DNA of 64,000 nucleotides from Periplaneta americana (taxonomy: Eukaryota; Arthropoda; Insecta; Blattodea; Blattidae). Location: NCBI RefSeq assembly GCF_040183065.1, contig NC_091123.1, positions 8,067,001 to 8,131,000 of the forward strand, written 5' to 3'. Each line of letters starts with the position of its first letter. Positions within the stretch are counted from its first letter, which is position 1. The notes beneath the pieces were generated by a model. The model was not told where the DNA came from, made no database searches, and saw nothing but the letters and a program-made list of their open reading frames with translations. The translations under genes and the position numbers were made by a program. Positions 39,521-52,200 of this stretch are shown one piece after another.

Positions 39521-40500
39521 TGTCTTTTCCATGTGTTGTACCTTCCAGTGCTGTGTGTAATATGATAACAAGTTTCTGTGTGTTAATTCACAAACTCTGT
39601 TGTGTATCCTTTACTTCGGACCTTTATTTCACAGAATATGTTATATCTAATTATAAGAAAAGTTGTTTGTTTTATAAATTAGAGGAAATAGTTTGTATGA
39701 TCTGAGTTGTATTGTTATGAGTTACAGTGAAACTCTTACTTAAAAATTACATTCTTAAATTAAATTGTATGTGGAATGTCATGTTGGAAATCTTTGCTCC
39801 TAAATTTCTCAACTAGTATCGTTCTATAACCTTATGGTCATTTTTTTTATAGGATACGTCATTGTCAAAATTGGCTAACAGGCAGGGTTGCCAGATTTTA
39901 GATCTAACAAGGAGGAACACCATTTTTCCATCAAATACAGTACTTCCGTTTTGTCTTAAAGAAAGAGTGACTGGGTAGACTTGACACTTTCATGACTGTA
40001 CAAAAACAATAAATAAAAGATTATCCCTTTGTATGCAATTGAAAAAACTAATATGAATCTCAAAATTGCAATTTACAAAAATATTGTAAATACATGTTTC
40101 CAAATACAAAACAATATTTATCTGGCTGTAAGTTAAATCACTTCTCTGGCATCTCTTGTGAAGAGCTATTTATTTGTCTATGGTAGTAATCCTGCTTTGA
40201 AGTCTGAGGAAAGTTGCATTAACGTTCATACTCGGCGTAACTGTTAACCTCCAACTTGATTACGAGGAAATTTGAAACGGAAGATTCAGGAAGATCCCCC
40301 AAAAATTGAATTGAAAATGACAGCGGAATTTCCGTCCTGTTGGCAACACTGCAACGTAAACAGGGTTGACACCGTGACGATTAGATTTTCACAAGCCCCT
40401 CGTACAGTGTGTCCATCATGCCCTTGGAGGAATACGTGTGATCACTACGATAATATTTGTCAGATACCAGTGTACAAGGCCTGGATATGATTCTTCAAAA
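39521..40500. other. TMEM9 3' UTR and spacer
   Basis: Noncoding. ATTAAA at 39759 and AATAAA at 40008 are possible poly(A) signals. CAGGGTTGCCAGATTTTAG near 39892 and a reversed CAGTGTTGCCAACAGGACGG ending near 40350 look like hAT-type ends, but no matching 8-bp duplication flanks them. Confidence 0.4.
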
Positions 40501-40508
40501 GAATAAAA

Positions 40509-40707
40509 GGTTAAACGAGCGTTGAGCGACTTCCGCCGATTTTGGAATAGACACCAACGCACTTAGGTTAGGTTAGTTTAGGCTTTTATCATCCCGTCAA
40601 GATGAAGGTGAAAGCGATTGAGTGATTTTTTGTTTTCTATGTTGGCAGTTCAAGTGCGTCGGTGTCTATTCCAAAATCGGCGGAAGTCGCTCAACGCTCG
40701 TTTCACC
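40509..40707. mobile_element. 199-bp MITE with 56-bp terminal repeats and 8-bp target duplication
   Basis: The left end GGTTAAACGAGCGTTGAGCG and the right end (reversed) GGTGAAACGAGCGTTGAGCG continue matching for 56 bp with two mismatches. Perfect 8-bp duplications GAATAAAA flank it (40501-40508 and 40708-40715). The 8-bp size suggests a hAT or other 8-bp-target superfamily. It is very young by its near-perfect arms. Confidence 0.92.
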
Positions 40708-40948
40708 GAATAAAAATCACTAAATGAATTGAAAGTTAAAAACCGCTGAATCTCTATGTCAACAATACAACCAACACAGAGATATACCACATCTAGCAGG
40801 AAAACCCCCTATATTAGCAACACTGCTTATAAACTACGCTCTCTGCCCTTTCTTCCCCCCCCCTATACATGTATATCAATGGTGCATTAAATATACCTCC
40901 GTGGCAATTAGCCTATCTTTGTCCACGAAAAAAAATTTTTTCCCCCGT

Positions 40949-41351
40949 CAGAAGATGGAGAATGGAAATTGGATATATACATGTTTTAACCGATTGTTCG
41001 TATGACTTTATCTACAAAAGCTAGATGTTCTGTTCCATGTGACCTACAGACGTATATTTACTACACTTGCGCCGCACCGCACGTCGCGGTCGCACGCATG
41101 AGAGCTAGCTTGTGATACTAGCGCAGACTGGCGGATGCTATGTAATCGCGCCAGAAGATGGAGAATGGAAATTGGATATATACATGTTTTAACCGATTGT
41201 TCGTATGACTTTATCTACAAAAGCTAGATGTTCTGTTCCATGTGACCTACAGACGTATATTTACTACACTTGCGCCGCACCGCACGTCGCGGTCGCACGC
41301 ATGAGAGCTAGCTTGTGATACTAGCGCAGACTGGCGGATGCTATGTAATCG
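40949..41351 (+). repeat. Perfect 203-bp tandem duplication
   Basis: The segment starting CAGAAGATGGAGAATGGAAA at 40949 is repeated from 41152 with no difference that I could find over about 200 bp. Each copy includes a GC-rich part with GCGCCGCACCGCACGTCGCG. Confidence 0.92.
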
Positions 41352-41355
41352 CCAT

Positions 41356-41574
41356 CAGGGTTGCCAATTCAGCGGTTTTCCCGCTAGATCTAGCGTTTTC
41401 CAGTGTTAGTTTAGCGGTTAAAATTTATTAAATTTCTCTTGTTCACATAGGGATTTAGCGGTTTTTTAACACCCACAGCGGTAAAATAATCTTATTTTAC
41501 ATTGATAAGATAGCAATTTAGCGGTTTCTGCTCTGTATCTTAGCGGGTTTCCAAGAATCGAGTTGGCAACACTG
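41356..41574. mobile_element. 219-bp hAT-like MITE
   Basis: The ends are CAGGGTTGCCAATTC and, reversed, CAGTGTTGCCAACTC, which fit hAT CAG-type termini. A perfect 8-bp duplication ATCGCCAT flanks it at 41348-41355 and 41575-41582. The interior repeats TTAGCGGTTT several times. Confidence 0.9.
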
Positions 41575-42262
41575 ATCGCCATATTGATATTCATTTCTTT
41601 TGTTTTCGAAACTAGTTCAACATACCATTATTGGCATTCGGTAATAACGTTGGAATTTGAAATTCTGGACAGAAACATTATACAAATCAAGGGTTATTCT
41701 AGCGCAAAACATTTCCACACGCAATAATCACGTAATCAGTGATACCACCATGATGCTGCACTACGCGGGAAAACACTCATTTCTTCGGTCCAGGGTAAAT
41801 CTATAGCCTGCCATACATTTCTCATGAAAATACGTTGTTGAGCACAGGAACGCCATTTCGTAATTTCATTTAAGAAACAAGCCAAACGAATTATCTTTGC
41901 ATCAAAAACGGATGCTCCCTGGACCAAATAATCGTATTTTATAATTGTTTGAATGCAACAGAAGCCAGAAGTCTTGCTAAAGTACTACGAAATAGCGTTC
42001 CTGTACTTATCAATAATTACTCTTTGAACTTACTTTTTTCTCCAACATTAGCCTACTTTTCTTTCAGACATATTTCATTACTGATTTCAAAATCAAACAT
42101 TTATACAAATAAGAATAATTTCCACATTAACTTATGAAATAAATTGTAAAGAAATTATTGATTTTTACATTATGAAATACGGTTTGATTAAAATACGGGA
42201 CTATAGCGCGTCCCGACAAAAATTACGGGGTCGTCGTACATGAAAGCCAAGAAAGGGGACTG

Positions 42263-42288
42263 TCCCTTTTTTTTTTTTTTTTTTTTTT
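42263..42288. repeat. Poly(T) tract
   Basis: A T-run of about 25 bases after CTGTCCC. It may be the reversed tail of a lost retroposon, but nothing next to it is recognisable. Confidence 0.7.
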
Positions 42289-42717
42289 AAGGGACTATGG
42301 TAAGCTTTTCTATGTGTGACATATGAACACTTGAAAGAGAATATGAAACGTACTTTACTTAATATATAAAGGCATACCAAAAGCCTAAACTAACCTAATC
42401 TGTCACACATTCGTACATGCAAGGCAAAACAAAAGTCTAAACTGACCTAATCTAACCTATCACAGATAGGAATCCGTATTCTGAAATTTTCTCGATTCGC
42501 ATATGCAAAGGATACGAAAAGTCTAACCTGACCTGTCACAGATTCACACTGGGGTAAGTACTTTAGTAGAAATCTGCGTTCTTACTGAGGAAGAAGAAGA
42601 CGTCACCCTGTTGCAACAGTCTCTCTTCATATACAGTAGGAAGCATCTGGTGATTGATTGAATTCGATAAAACTGAACAGCAAATGCATTAACTTCTGTC
42701 ATCTATAGGCTACACTA

Positions 42718-43344
42718 ATGCGTACACCAAGTGTTGGAGCATTGTTTTCAGTTTCTCTTAATAATAATGCCCAAACAATGATGCAGTTATTCCGCACCAA
42801 AATCATGCCAACATTAACGTACGGCATTGACCTCATATGGGACTACCTCACTCTGACGAATCTAGATACACTAGAAAAAGTAAAAGCTAGATTCCTGAAA
42901 AGGATATTGGGAGTATCAGAAACAACACCATCTCAACTGGCTTACACATTAGCACAGGAAGACTTTCTTATAGAGAAATTGAGATACAGATTACTACTGC
43001 CATCTAAACCTCAAACTGCGAAATTACTGAGGAGGAGAATGGAGAAAAGAGAAGAAATATGGCCAGAGTTCTACATGACAGATGGCCAAACCAAGAAATG
43101 CACAGTGCAATCACAAGCCTCGTTGTACATGGCTTTCATCATAAACTCTGCATGGAAGCATTTTATCACCAACCAAATGAAAAGTGTGTGTAACAAGAAA
43201 TGCAAAAGGTACCTCTTCTCTGTGAGTGCAAAGAGGACAAAGACTAATGAATACAGCAAAGAGGGATACCCCAAAACTTTAAGCATTTTTGTGCGTATTT
43301 CTCCTATTATTAATGATAATGTCATCTTCGTACAAATTTGGTAA
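42718..43344 (+). mobile_element. LINE C-terminal relic with 208-codon open frame
   Basis: Starts SLNNNAQTMMQLFRTKIMPT, then LTYGIDLIWDYLTLTNLDTL, EKVKARFLKRILGVSETTPS and QLAYTLAQEDFLIEKLRYRL. This is the post-RT region of an insect LINE, as in the relic at 6842-7280. From about 43080 the family wording (VHGFHHKLCMEAFYHQPNEK) lies in a neighbouring frame and then returns to the first frame near 43215. The long open frame is therefore an accident of two compensating shifts, and the copy is inactive. Confidence 0.75.
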
Positions 43345-44221
43345 TTGGAATTATATTTGAAATTAATTATTTCAGATGAAAACAAGATGACATGGGATTT
43401 TACTTCAAACTGGCAGACAACTGAAGCAGCATTGTAAAATGGGGCAGTCGTGCTCAAAACTTGTTCTGCGGTCACCCTATCAATGACAAAACGAATACAA
43501 TAGGCAGAGAAGAGGAAATAAGATAATTTCATATGAAACTTACAGCTGCAATAATAATTTCTCCAGAATTGTCTTTAAAATTTAAATTAAAAACCGATTA
43601 AATTAATGTTTTTAATATAAAGAACAAGACAATATTGCTAACATCTGAAAATGTCTCTCTTCTGTCAATCATTTATGAGTATTATCAAAATGAAGCAATT
43701 TTATAAGACTATTCTGTTACAACATTGCAACTGTATACTTTATAGCTTCTGCTCCTTTTTGGAAGTTACAGTGCATATTTATGACTGCTATTTGTGTTCA
43801 CAGATATAACAGAAGAAGGCCTGAACTGACTTCAACATGTGCACGAGAGAAGTTTATTACAGGACCATATACAAGAGCATTCCAGCAGCAGAGATGATGC
43901 CTCAAGTTAGGATGGATGCATACCAGGGGAGTAACTGTGGATGTAGTATAGAGTTCATAACACTGAATTACTGTCAGCTAAGCACACATGCAAAAATTTA
44001 ATTTAATTTCTATCAGTTCTAGTAGAAATCATATACATTTAAAGATTCTTTGGAGAGAGTCCTTCATTCAGTAGTCATCTTTGTGTCCATCTGTCTGTCA
44101 GTCATACTCATTTCAATCGAATTTGATGAGCGCAATTTACAACAAGGATATTTACAGTGTACAATGGTAATTCTGCATTTCGTGGTCGTGTTCAAGGGAA
44201 ATTGTGAAGTTTGGATTTAAA

Positions 44222-44223
44222 CA

Positions 44224-44260
<37 letters not shown>

Positions 44261-44264
44261 CATT

Positions 44265-44296
<32 letters not shown>

Positions 44297-44300
44297 TATT
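44222..44300. repeat. (TTA)n(TCA)n microsatellite
   Basis: About 12 ATT units are followed by about 12 ATC units, then ATT again. Confidence 0.95.
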
Positions 44301-45424
44301 ATATAGTTACTTATACTTGTTTAATCACTGAGCCATTATTTTACACTTTTTCCTTCTGGAGAGATGTTTTGTCTCATGAGCGTAATTTACTCTAAATCCC
44401 TCTCATATTTCAGAAGACAGTCGAATGCAGTTAATTTGTTGGTAATTTATCATGCTTGCCATTACATTCAAGGTCCTCAGGACTAGCTACTGACTCTGTG
44501 AACAATACAGATGAAAACTAGTGAGGACATGAACTAAATTTATTACATGTTGAACAGTATCAAGGTGCAAAACTGTCAGTTACGTCTGGCCTGTGTCAGT
44601 GTTCACTTGCATTTGCCATTATTCATACTATTTCTAATGTGAGTTGGAAAGCATTATTTTCCTACCCAATACATTCTTAATATCCCTAGTGTAAGGCCAT
44701 TGGTGGCCCACATGATAGTGGAAATGTTAAAGTAATTTTTTGAAAGATGTTATAGCCTCGAAATAGTCAGATTTTTCCTGCCTTCATCTCCACTGAAATT
44801 TGCTTCCAACTGTGACTTCAGAATCCTGGCTATAACAGTTCTAATCTTAAGAAGAAGAGGTAACTTTGTTAATTACGAAACAAAAAACTAAATAAAGGAA
44901 ACACGTGCAAGAGTACAAGAAAGTTCTGTACGAATACCTGTGATTGGTGCCTCTCTTCTGTAGCAGTGAGCTGTCTGCTGATAAGATGTGAGTCACTCTA
45001 AGGATTGAAGGTAAAGCTGTACATACCCGATGTGTGCAGTATGTAGCTGCTTGTATGCACAGTACACATATTCAGAATATGTTTCTCGAAACCTGGTGGA
45101 ATTCTTTCCGTGAAATTTTAAGAACTTCTTTGTTATTTTCTGTAGGGGGTGCATTGTTAGCAGACTAATTTGAGCATTGGCTTTCCATGCTGGAGATTTG
45201 GGTTCATATCTGAATAGTCTTTATGATGTACTAAGACAATGTTTGGGACAGACTTTCGCGAAGTAATCCCATTTCTCCTTTAACCATCATTATTATTCTG
45301 ATATAACGTGATTTTACTTTTCACTAGAGAAGTAAAGGTAATGTCAAAAGGTGTCGTAACATAACCATGAGATTGGAAGATAGGAAGTTAGTTTCGATTT
45401 TGCTAATTCTGGAGACTAATGATG

Positions 45425-46160
45425 AAATGTTTTGTTCATGGCTTTCATTCACGCCTCATCCCTAGCTGATAGTTTTCCTCTCTTGTCTGAACTGTCTTTT
45501 GTAAAGCCAGGGTCCAATTCCTTATATCCTCCCCACATCACCTCACCGGGAGAGACCGATGTGGCTGGATGTGGCTCCTGGCGGCCAAGCATCCAGTGTG
45601 ATAGATGATGCTACCAGTGACTGATATGCTAAATTCAGACCGAAGGTATTGCAATCGCCCTCACCCACTAGTGTCTCTCTCAGCCAGGACTCCACTGCCC
45701 TCTCCTCCCTGGCTAGCATTACTTTCCCATGCCCATGAATATGTCGTCATGGATGATAAACATGATGCAACCTTTATTAGAGTCGCCAGAAATAATCTGT
45801 TGTCTCCTGTATTCCTGTTTGAAGTTTTTAGTTCTTCTCTATGACAAATGTAGGGATCACCTCCTAACAGAAATTGGCCATGAACATACTTGTCCTCCAC
45901 ATTCAGATTCTAGCATTTTCCAAATTTACATGCTCACTTCTTCTGGCCTAAGACGTGTTTGACTTGTTGCATCAACCATAAGTTCATACATTCGCCACTG
46001 GAATCTCCCATAGAACTCAGTACAAAGTGTCCAATTCCTTAAAATCAACCGTGGACAGGAGACAGTATTTACTGCATGTGCAGTCTGCTATGAATTTGGC
46101 AACAAATCAGTGATGATCCATTACTGCTGTTGTAGTAGAGTGTGAAGTGAACAATATGTA
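45425..46160 (+). repeat. Dispersed repeat copy 1 (about 0.7 kb)
   Basis: Matches 51040-51690 in the same direction. The best block runs from CCAATTCCTTAT through CGGGAGAGACCGATGTGG to CCCATGCCCATGAATATG. An open frame (45605-45844) runs through it, but its differences from the other copy change amino acids freely. It is an unclassified interspersed repeat. Confidence 0.82.
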
Positions 46161-46212
46161 ATATGTATATTGTAAACAAGGAGATGTTACATACACACAG
46201 CACTCATAAAGT

Positions 46213-46485
46213 AATCCACAGTTAATTCCCGATTTACCACGAAAATCGTCTGTAGCTGCATTTAGATTGGCAACAGGCCATGATTGTTTGGCCAAACACC
46301 TGCATAGAATTGGAATATATCAGTCCCCTAACTGTCCATTGTGCAACTCAAACCAAGAAATGGATTCGGAACACCTCAAAATCTGTGCTTCATTGGCTGG
46401 TCATGATAATATCTTTGAAAAATATTGGAGTGCAAGAGGTCAAATGACTTTATTGTCAAACGCCTGGCATTAGAAAACAACAACA
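46213..46485 (+). mobile_element. LINE L-A copy, 273 bp, 5'-truncated
   Basis: Contains the RNase H/C-terminal end ([20 protein letters not shown] onward) and a (CAA)n tail. The 11-bp target duplication ACTCATAAAGT is at 46202-46212 and 46486-46496. It is nearly identical to the end of the 28071 copy, so it is a recent insertion. Confidence 0.92.
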
Positions 46486-47450
46486 ACTCATAAAGTCTTT
46501 CTACTCAAGAGTATGAAAAGACTATTAATAATTTGTTGTATCCATTGTATCTGTACTTTATACTAGAATATGAGGCTACTATGTGCAAGAGTAGACAACA
46601 ATGAATACGTTGATTGACGTAATAGAAACCTTTTGAGCTTACTGAAATGAGTCTTCCACGCAATCGGAGAAACTCTTTGCTAGAGACGTAAATCTCATCA
46701 GGAATGTGTGGAGATGTGGTACTGTAAATATCCTGGGTGTTAACTATGAAGTAAAGAATGAATTTATTTATTTATTCTGTTTCGATGTGTTCTAGGTGAG
46801 CTGGCAGCCTGATGGAGTACACAAGTAAGGCGATGGATGTTGTCTTCCTGAAGTGATCTCAGCAACTGAGATGGATGAGTCTCTGCTCACATTAGATCAC
46901 CCTCAAGCCAGAACATTGTGTAAGCATACAGGTTAGTTGAGCATGGGGTTGAGATGAATCACTCTGGATGCTTGAGAGCAGAGTTGCCAGATCTTCCGTA
47001 TTTTAATGATTCTCTTTTTTTAACCCACATTTTCTTGAGTCCCCGGTCTCACATATTTGATCATGTTTTCTTCCATATTTCATATTGTTTTCTTTATTTT
47101 TTATTTATATGTATATTATTTTATTCTGTATCATTCAAAGACCATTGTTCCTGAATCAAAATCAATATGTTCACACTGAGTGGGTGTTTTCAATGATGAT
47201 TAACAAGTGGATTAATTTTTTTTTATATGATATGATATGATTTATTGACACTCAACTGTTTGGTCCTGCTGGCCCTTCACATTCCTGTATTCAGGCCAGC
47301 ATTCCCATTCTTACTCTACTTACATCAATTTTAAACTTAGTGGATGACTCATGCACTTATCTTCCTTTATTCAATACTGTATCCTTCCGTGTCCATTCTT
47401 TTACTTATAACTTCATCTATTTCGCACTTTATTCATCTGACACTATATAT

Positions 47451-47692
47451 GTGGCTTGGTTCTAAAAGGGCCAATGTCAAAAATGTTAGTTTTGAGATAA
47501 ATGGGTTTGAAATTTGCTTATTTTGTACAGTGAACCTATGACATTGGCTTGTGAATGCTCTGTAACTTCCACATTAACTGCAGCAGACATTGGCCCTTTT
47601 AGTATATGGTAGAACAGACCGAGATAAGCTCGAAAGTATATATAACTCAAAAGTGCAAAAAATTGACATTGGCCCTTTTAGAACCAAGCCAC
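47451..47692. mobile_element. 242-bp MITE with perfect 28-bp terminal repeats
   Basis: The left end GTGGCTTGGTTCTAAAAGGG plus CCAATGTC is matched exactly by the reversed right end. Weaker pairing continues inward for about 20 more bases. An extra inner copy of GACATTGGCCCTTTTAG lies at about 47587. The flanks are TA-rich and no clear duplication can be fixed. Confidence 0.87.
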
Positions 47693-50600
47693 AGATATAT
47701 CATTTTAAAACCTATCTAAAAACTAATTTCCCTATCCCTACCATAACGTTTACTATTTATTTCAGATTCTATTTTCATTATACATACTTTTAATTACCGT
47801 TTTTATCTCTTGTTATACTCGTACTCATATGATATAAAAAATATTTTTCCGTATTCTCTATCCCACTGTTACTATATTCCTTATACTAGTGACAGACTAC
47901 AGTTGCGTATGTAATGTGTCACCGTCCCGATTGCGATCAGGAGCTTAATCCTGTTTCCAGAACTAGATAATCGCACTGAGGCACAGCCCAGTGGACGAAA
48001 ATAACATTTTAATAATCTTTGGTTTTGAATCACCTTGATTTATATTATTTAGGAAGTCGTGTTAGCTTCTGCTGTGGAATTTTGTTACCCCTTCCATTGT
48101 ATTATATGAAAGAAAAACGAAAATGAATGGCTAGAAAATGACATTTGGCTACTATTAAATGTATTGGAGAACTTTAATGCAGATGTGAGAAAAATAAAAA
48201 TAAATAACAATTGGCAGATAAATTATTCATATATGGAGGGCAATAGAAGTCTGCTGAAAGATGTTTCATTTCAATAAATAATGGATTACAAACTGAAACT
48301 GACTTTTTTTTTTAGATTTTTAATTTCAATGTCCATTACGACGATATCTCTGCATGGCAGAAGACTTTACGTGGGGATTAATACTTTTATTATGAAGGAA
48401 ACACCTCACAGCTGTCAAGCTAGCAGGGAGGACATGAGTTGTTATGGAAACTTAATCACATGTTGTGGTAATTAGTCATTCTTGGAAATCCGATTATGCA
48501 GTTCACGAATTGGAGATTCCATTCCCTAGCTTCTTTCTTTCTATAGAGTTTTATCATTCTTTCTTTTTTTTTCTTCTGGAATTAGATGTTTGATATCATC
48601 GTTTATATCCATGATGAATAAGTAACGGTAACTAATTTGTTAATTATAACGCAAAGACAGTAGAATGACAAACTTTTCATGTGTATGCAAATTGGAAATT
48701 ACAAGTCAGTTAATCATGTGACCATATTGTGAGGCAGTGCAAAAAATAGGTTTTCCCACTGAAGCTTAGTATAATAGAGGCCAACTATTGTGCAGTATGT
48801 ACAGATAACTCAACCTAGGAAGCTGCCTGGAGAGGGGAAGCAGTACAGCTAAAGAAGGGGGCCCACCTATGCTCCGATACCCATATATAGTCATATTATC
48901 TGAAAAGTTGACTTCCTGGCAATGTATTCAGGTTGCATCCTCCCAATAATATATTGAGCAGTGTTGTAATACATAATAAGTTAATTAGTTTAATGTTATT
49001 GGTGTTTATGATTTATTGTCTAATTGCAAAGGTATATTCATTAGTATAATATATGACTGACGTAAATGTTCCATCATTATTCTAGTTATATGTGCCCAAA
49101 TTATAGATTATAGTGTTTGACTATGGAGAACTTTGCTCGATAATGTACTACTCATCATAATGGAATAAATACTTCTATCACAAACGACAGCCACACATAG
49201 AAACACAGAATACAGCCTTCTCAACAGCTATTAGAACTGAGCTGTACCGTTGTAGTCCAGAATGCATAGCAGTGGGCAGACAGTGGTAGGGGAGATGTGC
49301 TCTATGCACCTGTGCGAACGAGACAGCTTGCTAGTTTGAGGCATCTGTACGCAGCTTTGTGTGTATCAAATAAAATAATCGTACAGATTGGCAACACAGA
49401 ACTTAAGTGAAATATAAATTAGGAAAAGCATTTAGTCCACTGGTGTCGTGTATAGAAGACACAGGTCATGCTATAGTCAGTCAGTGAATAGAGGCAACAG
49501 TGTTCACATCGCATGTGCAGCTTGACAGCTGTCATGTATCTTTCATAAATAGCTGCATCTTACTGGACATGGAGCGAGCATTTGAAACTGTATGGCAGGA
49601 GGGATTCTGGACATGGGCGTTCTAAATAGAATGATATGCCTTCTTTTTGTCTATTTCAGAATACATATGTCTAATACTCGAATAGATAATGTTTTTGTTT
49701 CTTCTTCCCTCGTGAAATTCTAGCAATAGTCACCCAGGAATCAGTTGAAGGTTCCTTAACTTACTATTTGGCATATGAAGGGTCCACATGTTAAGTCACA
49801 TTTTTTTGGTGCCATCTGTTAGATCATAAACATTTTTTGGTGCCATATGGTGAATTGTCTTTTTAGTAAATCAGAATGGCAGAAAGCCTGCTTTGTAACA
49901 TTCTATCGTAAACTAAATGATACATAAATTAATTATTAAATCTTGGCAGTATTTTAAAGTTAAAAAATGTAATTCCATGTCCCCTTCATGTAGCATTTCA
50001 CCAACAGCAGGAGTAATTTTGCATACAAATATTGACAATGAACAAGAGAGCTTAGTTTAGCAGCTTATAGATTACTGTTGATTTTACATCACCTCCAGAT
50101 GTAATTCAACGACTAGAGGCTCAAGACTATGTGGAAGCAAGTCTCAGGCTGAATTCTTTTCTCTAGACTGAGAGTCGGAAATAGATCACTACTATCTATT
50201 GCATAACAAATATGTGAATGATTGCAGTATTATATGTAGGGATAATCACACATCTTTCGAAATTGTATCTGGCTCCTCTGACACAAGGCTAACAAACAGA
50301 TATTTCAACTCTATCTCATTCTGAGTGAGGATTTGCCATGTACAAAGCCCAGTCATTATCTATGATTCACCTGTTTGCCATCACCGCAAGCTCCAAGTCA
50401 TACAAAATCAGATCATTTGAATCATCACTAATCTCCTTCATGTCATGTGTGAGATAAAACTTTCACATTATTGTTCCACATGTTTAATCTTTTGTACCAT
50501 GTCCTAAAAGCAGAAATATCAATCGTTTTGGAGCTAGAGAAGGTAAGAAGAGGGAAACTTACCTGTTCGTTCTGTTACCAGGAGTCCTAGACAATAGCAC

Positions 50601-51039
50601 TTGGTAATGGATTCAGCACCACAGTTGCCCTTTCATTCCCTTCCCTGATATATAGCTCCGAAACATTGTTTGTTTTTTTAATCTATGACATGGTGCAATA
50701 TGCCCAAAAGGCTCGCACTTCCACCATATCGCCACAAGAGATGAATTTCCTTGATGAATTTAAATTGTTGACCATTAATGAATCACCACACAACTGACTC
50801 AAAGAATGCACACAGTTACTGTTATGAATTCCAATTTGCTTATATCTGGTCTTAGATAACACGAGACTACAGAATGGAGGAATTATTGGTATGGTCTGCT
50901 AGGCATAACACAAGCAGGAAGATAGGCAGACCTACTTTTGCTTCCCTGTCCAGTTTGGACTGCCAGGGCTTAACTTGGTTATCATTGGTCTAGAATACAG
51001 CCTCAAATATGGAAGTTGCATAAACAAACAGTCAATTAT
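47693..51039. other. Unassigned DNA
   Basis: A long AT-rich stretch with no gene, RNA or repeat that I can identify. Short open frames (for example 48281-48475) lack family features. Confidence 0.4.
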
Positions 51040-51690
51040 TTTGTTTAAGACTTTCATTCACATCCCACACCTGGTACATATAAGCCAAGCATACTCTCAT
51101 CTGCTCTAGATGTTCTCTCCTTCATAAGCCAGGGTTCCAATTCCTTATCCTTCCCTCACCTCATCGGGAGAGACCGATGTGGTTGGACTGGGATTCTGGC
51201 AGCCCAGTGTTCAGTGTGATAGATGATGCTACCAGTGACTGATATGCTAAATTCAGACCGAAGGTATTGCAATCGCCCTCACCCACTAGTGTCTCTCTCA
51301 GCCAGGACTTCACTGCCCTCTCCTCCCTGGCTAGTGTTACTTTCCCATGCCCATGAATATGCCATTATGGCTGATAAACATGATGCAATCTTTGTTGCCC
51401 AGTCACCAGAAATACCCAATTAGCTCACTCTCCTATCATCCTTCCTGTGGTTTTCACAAGACAGACATCTCTTCTAGTTTATGACACTTTTGAGTTTGGT
51501 TGCACGAATGATAAATTCACTGAAATTCAGTTCAAATCCCCACTCATTAAGGATGAACCCAAACTCTGATGTCCCCTAATGTCAAGTATGGACGTGAGGT
51601 ATTACTGCTACATGTTTAGTCTGTGTCAGTTTAGTAACAGACCAGTCAGGTTCATTCACTAGTACTATAGTGGAGTGTGAAATACACGCA
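51040..51690 (+). repeat. Dispersed repeat copy 2
   Basis: Direct partner of 45425-46160. The shared core is nearly identical from about 51215 to 51390 and fades to both sides. Confidence 0.82.
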
Positions 51691-51944
51691 TGTATGTGTG
51701 TTCACACACACTGTGAAAGAAATACGTGAAATGTTCATCATGGAGAGAAAATTATGCAAACTTTCATAGAAAATACATTTCCCCAGTACCATGATTTATA
51801 GCGTGGTGACAAAATTTTGTGGAAATGGTTCAAAAGTTGATAAGAATGGAACCATAGAGTCTGATAGACGTGTAGCCTGATAAGTCCCAGGGGCCCGGAG
51901 TGCCAAGCCCTTCCTATGTCAGTATCAGAAATCCTTAGTACCCC

Positions 51945-52200
51945 CGAGACTTTATCCCAGCCTATACATAGTTACTATTTCAGATAATAGATAAAATGAG
52001 GGGAGGTGGAGAGTGTTGGTGGAATGATAGAGGGAAACGGGAGTACCCCGAGAAGAACTCTCTGCAATGTCTGCTTTGTCCACGACAAATTCCATCATGA
52101 CCTGGCCGGGGATCGAATCCAGGCTCTCTGGATGGAAGACCAGCACACTCAAACCGCAGATGCTGTTACTAACAGCCATGCATAGAAACATGCGCAGAGC
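51945..52200 (-). mobile_element. tRNA-derived SINE (second type)
   Basis: On the minus strand GGCTGTTAGTAACAGCATCT and, about 45 bases later, GCCTGGATTCGATCCCCGGC give A- and B-box-like sites of a tRNA-derived head. The body continues GGTCATGATGGAATTTGTCG. Its body differs from the SINE at 27829. Confidence 0.65.

Noticed and set aside
39892-40351. hAT element between CAGGGTTGCCAG and a reversed CAGTGTTGCCAAC
   Set aside because: The flanking octamers (CTAACAGG and CAACGTAA) do not match, so the two ends may belong to different events.
42718-43344. 208-codon open frame as a host gene
   Set aside because: The first half is LINE protein and the second half reads LINE protein only in another frame, so the open frame is accidental.
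44208-44395. Open frame rich in Tyr and His
   Set aside because: It is the translation of an (ATT)n(ATC)n microsatellite.
45140-45215. tRNA-derived SINE around GGCTTTCCATGCTGGAGATTTGGGTTCATATC
   Set aside because: The B-box-like site is imperfect, no A box fits, and there is no tail or target duplication.
45605-45844. Open frame conserved between two repeat copies (also 51223-51423)
   Set aside because: Differences between copies change amino acids freely, and the protein has no features. It is part of an interspersed repeat.
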